NCBI GenBank assembly: GCA_036971475.1
Contig: JBAIZL010000006.1
Location: 14,788,705-14,852,704, forward strand
Direction: 5' to 3'
Source of the DNA: Prosapia bicincta
Lineage: Eukaryota; Arthropoda; Insecta; Hemiptera; Cercopidae
DNA: 64,000 nt
In this document: piece by piece, positions 59,310-64,000 of the stretch
Numbering within the stretch: the first letter of the stretch is position 1
Layout of the letters: every line of letters starts with the position of its first letter
Notes under the pieces: model-generated
Database searches by the model: none
Told to the model about the DNA's origin: nothing
Seen by the model: the letters and a program-made list of their open reading frames with translations, nothing else
Translations under genes and position numbers: made by a program

Positions 59310-60740
59310 TGGAAGATATATAACATGAGTTAAATCTATTACAAACATATTAAAATACATTTATTTAATAATAGAAAAGATAACATATTATGTACGAGTT
59401 TAACAAATTTAGTTTACGGGTGACGTATATAAATTTCATTCCATAAGATAGATAGGTAGGTAGCAACAAATAGATCAACGTCTCGTCACGAAGCGTAAAA
59501 ACGGCCGACTACTGTAATACACAGCCTTATCAATAGACGATATCTGTAAATATAATGAATGAGTTACTATAAATACTGTCTGCATCTCAAGTCGATCTTA
59601 ATACTCTACGAAATAATAAAAACTGCCTTTGAAAACAATTTTACTATATGTCAAGTGAAAAAAACAGTTATAAAATGTCATGTGTCAGTTAGGCATAACA
59701 TGCCTTACATACCAACTTCCATTCTCTAAAATTTACACTCCAGACAAGAGGAGTTGACACTTTAAAAATATAATATATGTTCCCGTTAGATGAGACTTGG
59801 AGTAATATGAGCGAGATGTTGTATGCGCTTGGAAGACGTTTTTATTGCATTCTTCATAGACAAACATGAAACATATCTGTAATTTTGAGTCAGTTTTATT
59901 GGATATTAGTAACAATAGCGATATTGCAAAACTCGTCAGATGGTGAAATGTTATATAGTTATGTCAAAGTTACATTCGTGTATCAGAAAATATAAATGTG
60001 CTACATGTCCCATAAACGGTCATTGTAGATTTTCATTCTTAGGAGCTTTTGGTAGGCTATAATGTGTTTTGTCCTTTGGGCTTCAAGGTTGGGGATTGAA
60101 GAAATGCACATGAACAATACCAGGTATCGAAACTAACATAAAAATGAATAAAAGCAAAATGTAATGATTACATTCAACTAAATCAATACAGTCTATACGA
60201 AAACCGACATAATCAAACCAAACATAAAAAAGTAGTTTAGGTTATAGTGAATAAAATAAATTTATTATACATGAGCAACTGTAGTATAGTTTTGTATCAT
60301 AAATAAACAAACTCTCAACCACATACAAATTTTATTCAAACCCTAATTAACATATCGGTTCCAAAGCAGTCATCTTCACTGATGAATTGTGGAGATTTTT
60401 CTCAAGATGATTGATTTTAAATAGAAATATAGAGAAGGATTTTAAAATATGTTTACGTAGTTAGAAGGTTGTTTTTAATTTTAATAACTAACAAAAATCC
60501 TAATCGAAGACTATATTAGGCCTGTTTAAATTTGCATTCAATTCGCGAATACACTAAACAAAAAACCAGTTAGACATTGAATATTTTTTATTCATTTATA
60601 AAACTATATTTGTTTGATATGTCTGTATGGTTTAAGTTTAGTACATTGCACAACTAGAAATATAAAATATCTATAGGGCTTCATTATTGCTTCATCAGAC
60701 TGCGAGGTTCAACCAGTACACAAAAATAAAGGATTCACAT
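59310..60740. other. AT-rich intergenic DNA
   Basis: No gene supported. A minus-strand hairpin-like motif at 60355-60390 resembles 10090-10110. Confidence 0.4.
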
Positions 60741-60751
60741 TTAACATTTAA

Positions 60752-61199
<448 letters not shown>

Positions 61200-61200
<1 letters not shown>

Positions 61201-61363
61201 AATATCGCAATATGTATTCTTGTGAATTGAAAAAGAACATAAGTCAAAATACAAATAGGCCTACAAGAATTATAATTGAATTTACATTTCAAAGCTTTTC
61301 GTTGGCTAACAATACCAACATCATCATGATGTTGTAATTCTTGTATTTGTATTTTGACTTATG

Positions 61364-61372
<9 letters not shown>
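61200..61372. repeat. Third fold-back copy of the hairpin family
   Basis: CATAAGTCAAAATACAAATA at 61239 mirrors TATTTGTATTTTGACTTATG at 61343-61362; the core on the minus strand is at 61291-61326. Bounded by (TA)n on both sides, as at 26.7-27.1 kb. Confidence 0.75.
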
Positions 61373-61436
<64 letters not shown>

Positions 61437-61437
61437 T
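61372..61437. repeat. (TA)n-(GA)n microsatellite
   Basis: TA tract followed by a short GA tract at 61416-61436. Confidence 0.95.
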
Positions 61438-61439
61438 AA

Positions 61440-62730
61440 ATATAGATTCTCTCTGGCATGCAAATTTAAGCTATGTCAATGTAATAATATGGGATTGTTT
61501 TTAGTTGAAAATAAAATGAAAAAAAATTTAAACCTAACAAATGGTAGATACACTATAAATCAAGCACGTGTATGTATTATATTAGCAGTAATAGCTAGAT
61601 GTATATTGAAGAAGAACAAGTAAGTTACAATATTGTGATGATAAGTCAGGCAATTATTGTAATGAAGGTGAAACAATCTGAAGCATTTACGTGTTGACTA
61701 GGAGCCAACTGGCTTTGTACCAGTTTCACTGGTTAACGTTCTAATGTTAGAAAAGTTAACTTCAAAGAAAGATGTTTCCATATCAAACTATTTTTTCTGT
61801 GTTCTAATTTTGTTTATAAAATTCTGCATACATATAAGTAATAGTGTATATTGCTATATTTGTATAATGTAATGATACAACACATTGAGTAATCAATGAA
61901 TGAGGATAATTGAATATATTGTAGCTATCCTATGTAATATTGTAAAGAGAAGGTAAATTATGTATTAATATTATATGTTAGAGCTTTGTGGGGTAAATCC
62001 TGAAAGCCTGATGCTCCATTCTTAGTAGTATACATTTCTCCGTAAATAATGTCGGTTTCTTTACGTAGGCAGCGTCATCAGTGAAAGTCTTATTCACTGC
62101 AGTTGAAACTTGCCTCATTACACATCAGTTTTTTTCATGATAATTAAACCCATTTTAGTGTTTACCTAAGCTAGGATTACTTTTCAAATATAAATTAACA
62201 TCACCTCTACGAAAGACAATACAAACTGTTTGACTAAAACAATTCATTGATGTAAACACAATGTCTCTTTAAGCACAGATAAAACTCGGTTGAGTAATCT
62301 TCTGTTAGAGGTTTGTTTCTACAATCCGATCAATTGAGACGTAGTTTATAACATATTTATTCGTTTACCAATTATAAGGAAACTGTGTGGTACTCGTTAT
62401 TTACAGCTACTCTATATAGAGGATTATTTTTGTTTATGAATTCAAATATTTAAGAGAATTTTCTTATTTTTGTATTTGAAAGAGTTATATTTAGCTAATA
62501 TATACACGAAAATAAAACCCAAAAGAATTTGATTTTGGACTACTGATAACATTACTTAGTCTAGTACAAAATTATATTTTATACATTTCATACTCCTAGC
62601 CTTTAATAAGATAGCTTAGGGACACTCCCCTGAAGTTATTGTAAAATTACCATAAAAAACAAATAATATAAATAAAATTAAAGTAAATTCTTACCTAGAT
62701 AAACAAGAAATACGTTTGTTCCAGTTTCCT
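61440..62730. other. AT-rich intergenic DNA
   Basis: No gene supported on either strand. Confidence 0.4.
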
Positions 62731-62734
62731 TTTA

Positions 62735-63390
62735 TTTTATAATTACAATTAGTATAAATATGTATATAAATATGTCAGCATAATAATACGAAGTTGTAAA
62801 ATAGAAAGCGAACTTCCTTCCAATTTTCCATTTTTCTTTCTATGTGTGGAGTTGGACTTATTACTTTTATTTATTGCCATTTATACGCTTTCTTTTTTTG
62901 CCGCTTGCATTTTGCTGTAGTTTCTTTTCGCTTTCCTTTCGCACTGTCGTATGTGAAGCAAGGTTCGATAACGTCAATCCAATTTGTTTGTTTATTTTAT
63001 TCTTTTCAAACAATTTTAATCCTAGAGCATTATTTATGATATTGTCTAGTAACCATGGCAACAATTTAAGGTTACATAATACAGGTTTATCTTATAGACC
63101 TTTGAGAAGTTCATTTCTAACTATGGAAATTTGGTTCAGTGCCAAAATGCAATAGTCTTCGAAGATTAAGATACTGAGATCGAATCCAGCCTAGAACGCC
63201 CTTTTTTATAATATAATTATTAAATAAATATTTGAAAAAACTATATTAGAATTAATTGGTATCCACTATAGGTTACAAAAAATGTAATTGAACTTGACTG
63301 GATGAATAAAAACGTATTTTATTAACGATTGAAAACAAGTACAAGACATATATCTGGTGAGTGTGAGGTAACAGAAGTGATTTAATAAGG
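62735..63390 (+). repeat. Interspersed repeat family A, near full length
   Basis: Head (TATAATTACAATTAGTATAA), CTTTCTATGTGTGGAGTTGG, GAAGCAAGGTTCGATAACGT, ACCATGGCAACAATTTAAGG, A-box-like TTTGGTTCAGTGCC, B-box-like GAGATCGAATCC, tail TACAAGACATATATCTGGTG. The overlapping frames at 62842-63155 are repeat-derived. Confidence 0.85.
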
Positions 63391-63394
63391 GTTT

Positions 63395-64000
63395 ATTTTA
63401 TTATATACAATCTAGTATTTTAATACCATTTGAAATGGAAATTTCTTATGAAGAAAAATAATAAAAGTTTAGTAATTTGTGAACACCTATTAATCATACA
63501 TGAAGAATGACTTTTTAGGATTAACATTTCAAGGCGCAAATATGTGTCTGCATGTGTTGTATGTTTATGTTTCCTGGAAGCTGAATTTATGTCAACATAA
63601 TAAGCATGCAACCTTCCATTTGTTTTTGTGATCCATATATATCTATAATTGAATTCAACAAAAGGTTATAACTTGCTTTTAAATCTATTTAAAGGCTAAC
63701 GTTAGAATGAAGGGCTTTAGCTCGTTTTAATTTACCTTTCCAATTTCAAACTATTTATCTCGTTTTTTATTCAGAAATACTATTGCATGTTTTAAGATAA
63801 GTATTGCATTCTGTAGATTACATTTAGGTGTATAAAGTAAATGTTTTATATGTATATATACAAGATTGTTAGGAAGGTATATAATATTTTAAATAATAAA
63901 CCTAATAACCACAAGTTAACTTTATTTATTCAGCTGATGTACATTTCAGTTACAAGGTAACCATCTTCAGAAGTACTGAACAAAAAATCAATTTAATTTA
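63395..64000. other. AT-rich DNA with a hairpin-family copy at the end
   Basis: Minus-strand CTGAAGATGGTTACCTTGTA followed by ACTGAAATG at 63942-63970: stem GTTAC/GTAAC between CTGAAGA and GAAA words. No gene. Confidence 0.45.

Overview
The window looks like nuclear DNA of an arthropod. It is AT-rich and full of (TA)n and (GT)n tracts, tRNA-type SINE-like repeats and Penelope-like retroelement debris. Short runs of the arthropod telomere pentamer TTAGG sit inside the mobile elements. Crustacean or chelicerate is my inference; the sequence does not name a species. I found no complete host gene, only one candidate host exon (39702-39865, minus).

The main content is three related Polinton/Maverick-type (adintovirus-like) endogenous elements. 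Element 1 (before base 1 to about 6686) carries a gene block: an inhibitor-of-apoptosis gene broken by two stop codons (1093-1629), a small conserved-looking protein (2757-3002), a SOCS-box-like protein (exon 3053-3654) and a three-exon RING-finger gene (3627-4799). The last three form a compact spliced cassette behind one promoter-like block. Element 2 (14357-24080) is almost entirely two terminal arms of 4.0 and 4.7 kb in inverted orientation around a 1.0 kb loop. It has exact AG...CT ends and a 6-bp target duplication GTTATG, and it sits inside an older interspersed repeat. Element 3 (about 52733-57076) keeps a right terminus and the N-terminal half of a Polinton-type protein-primed DNA polymerase B on the minus strand, cut off by a 44-bp minisatellite.

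All Polinton ends share one architecture, from outside in: G/C-run tracts (CTACCCC), a short TTAGG run, copies of a module containing CGATCGATTTTTGGCAATTTC, arrays of a roughly 30-bp GGTAAAGCTACC repeat, then arrays of a roughly 40-bp TATGTTAAACCAATATGCA-like repeat. The cargo differs between copies, while one control block (2490-2625 and 54577-54690) is shared. No integrase, packaging ATPase, protease or capsid gene is visible, so none of the three looks autonomous within the window.

The rest (6.7-14.0 kb, 24.1-51.8 kb, 57.1-64.0 kb) is intergenic-type DNA. It holds two interspersed repeat families sharing a 3' tail, Penelope-like fragments (one with a 5' inversion), a repeated hairpin with hammerhead-like core motifs, small fold-back MITEs, a possible solo LTR, minisatellites, and a segmental duplication (44.3-46.0 kb and 57.3-58.4 kb) whose copies differ by one repeat insertion.
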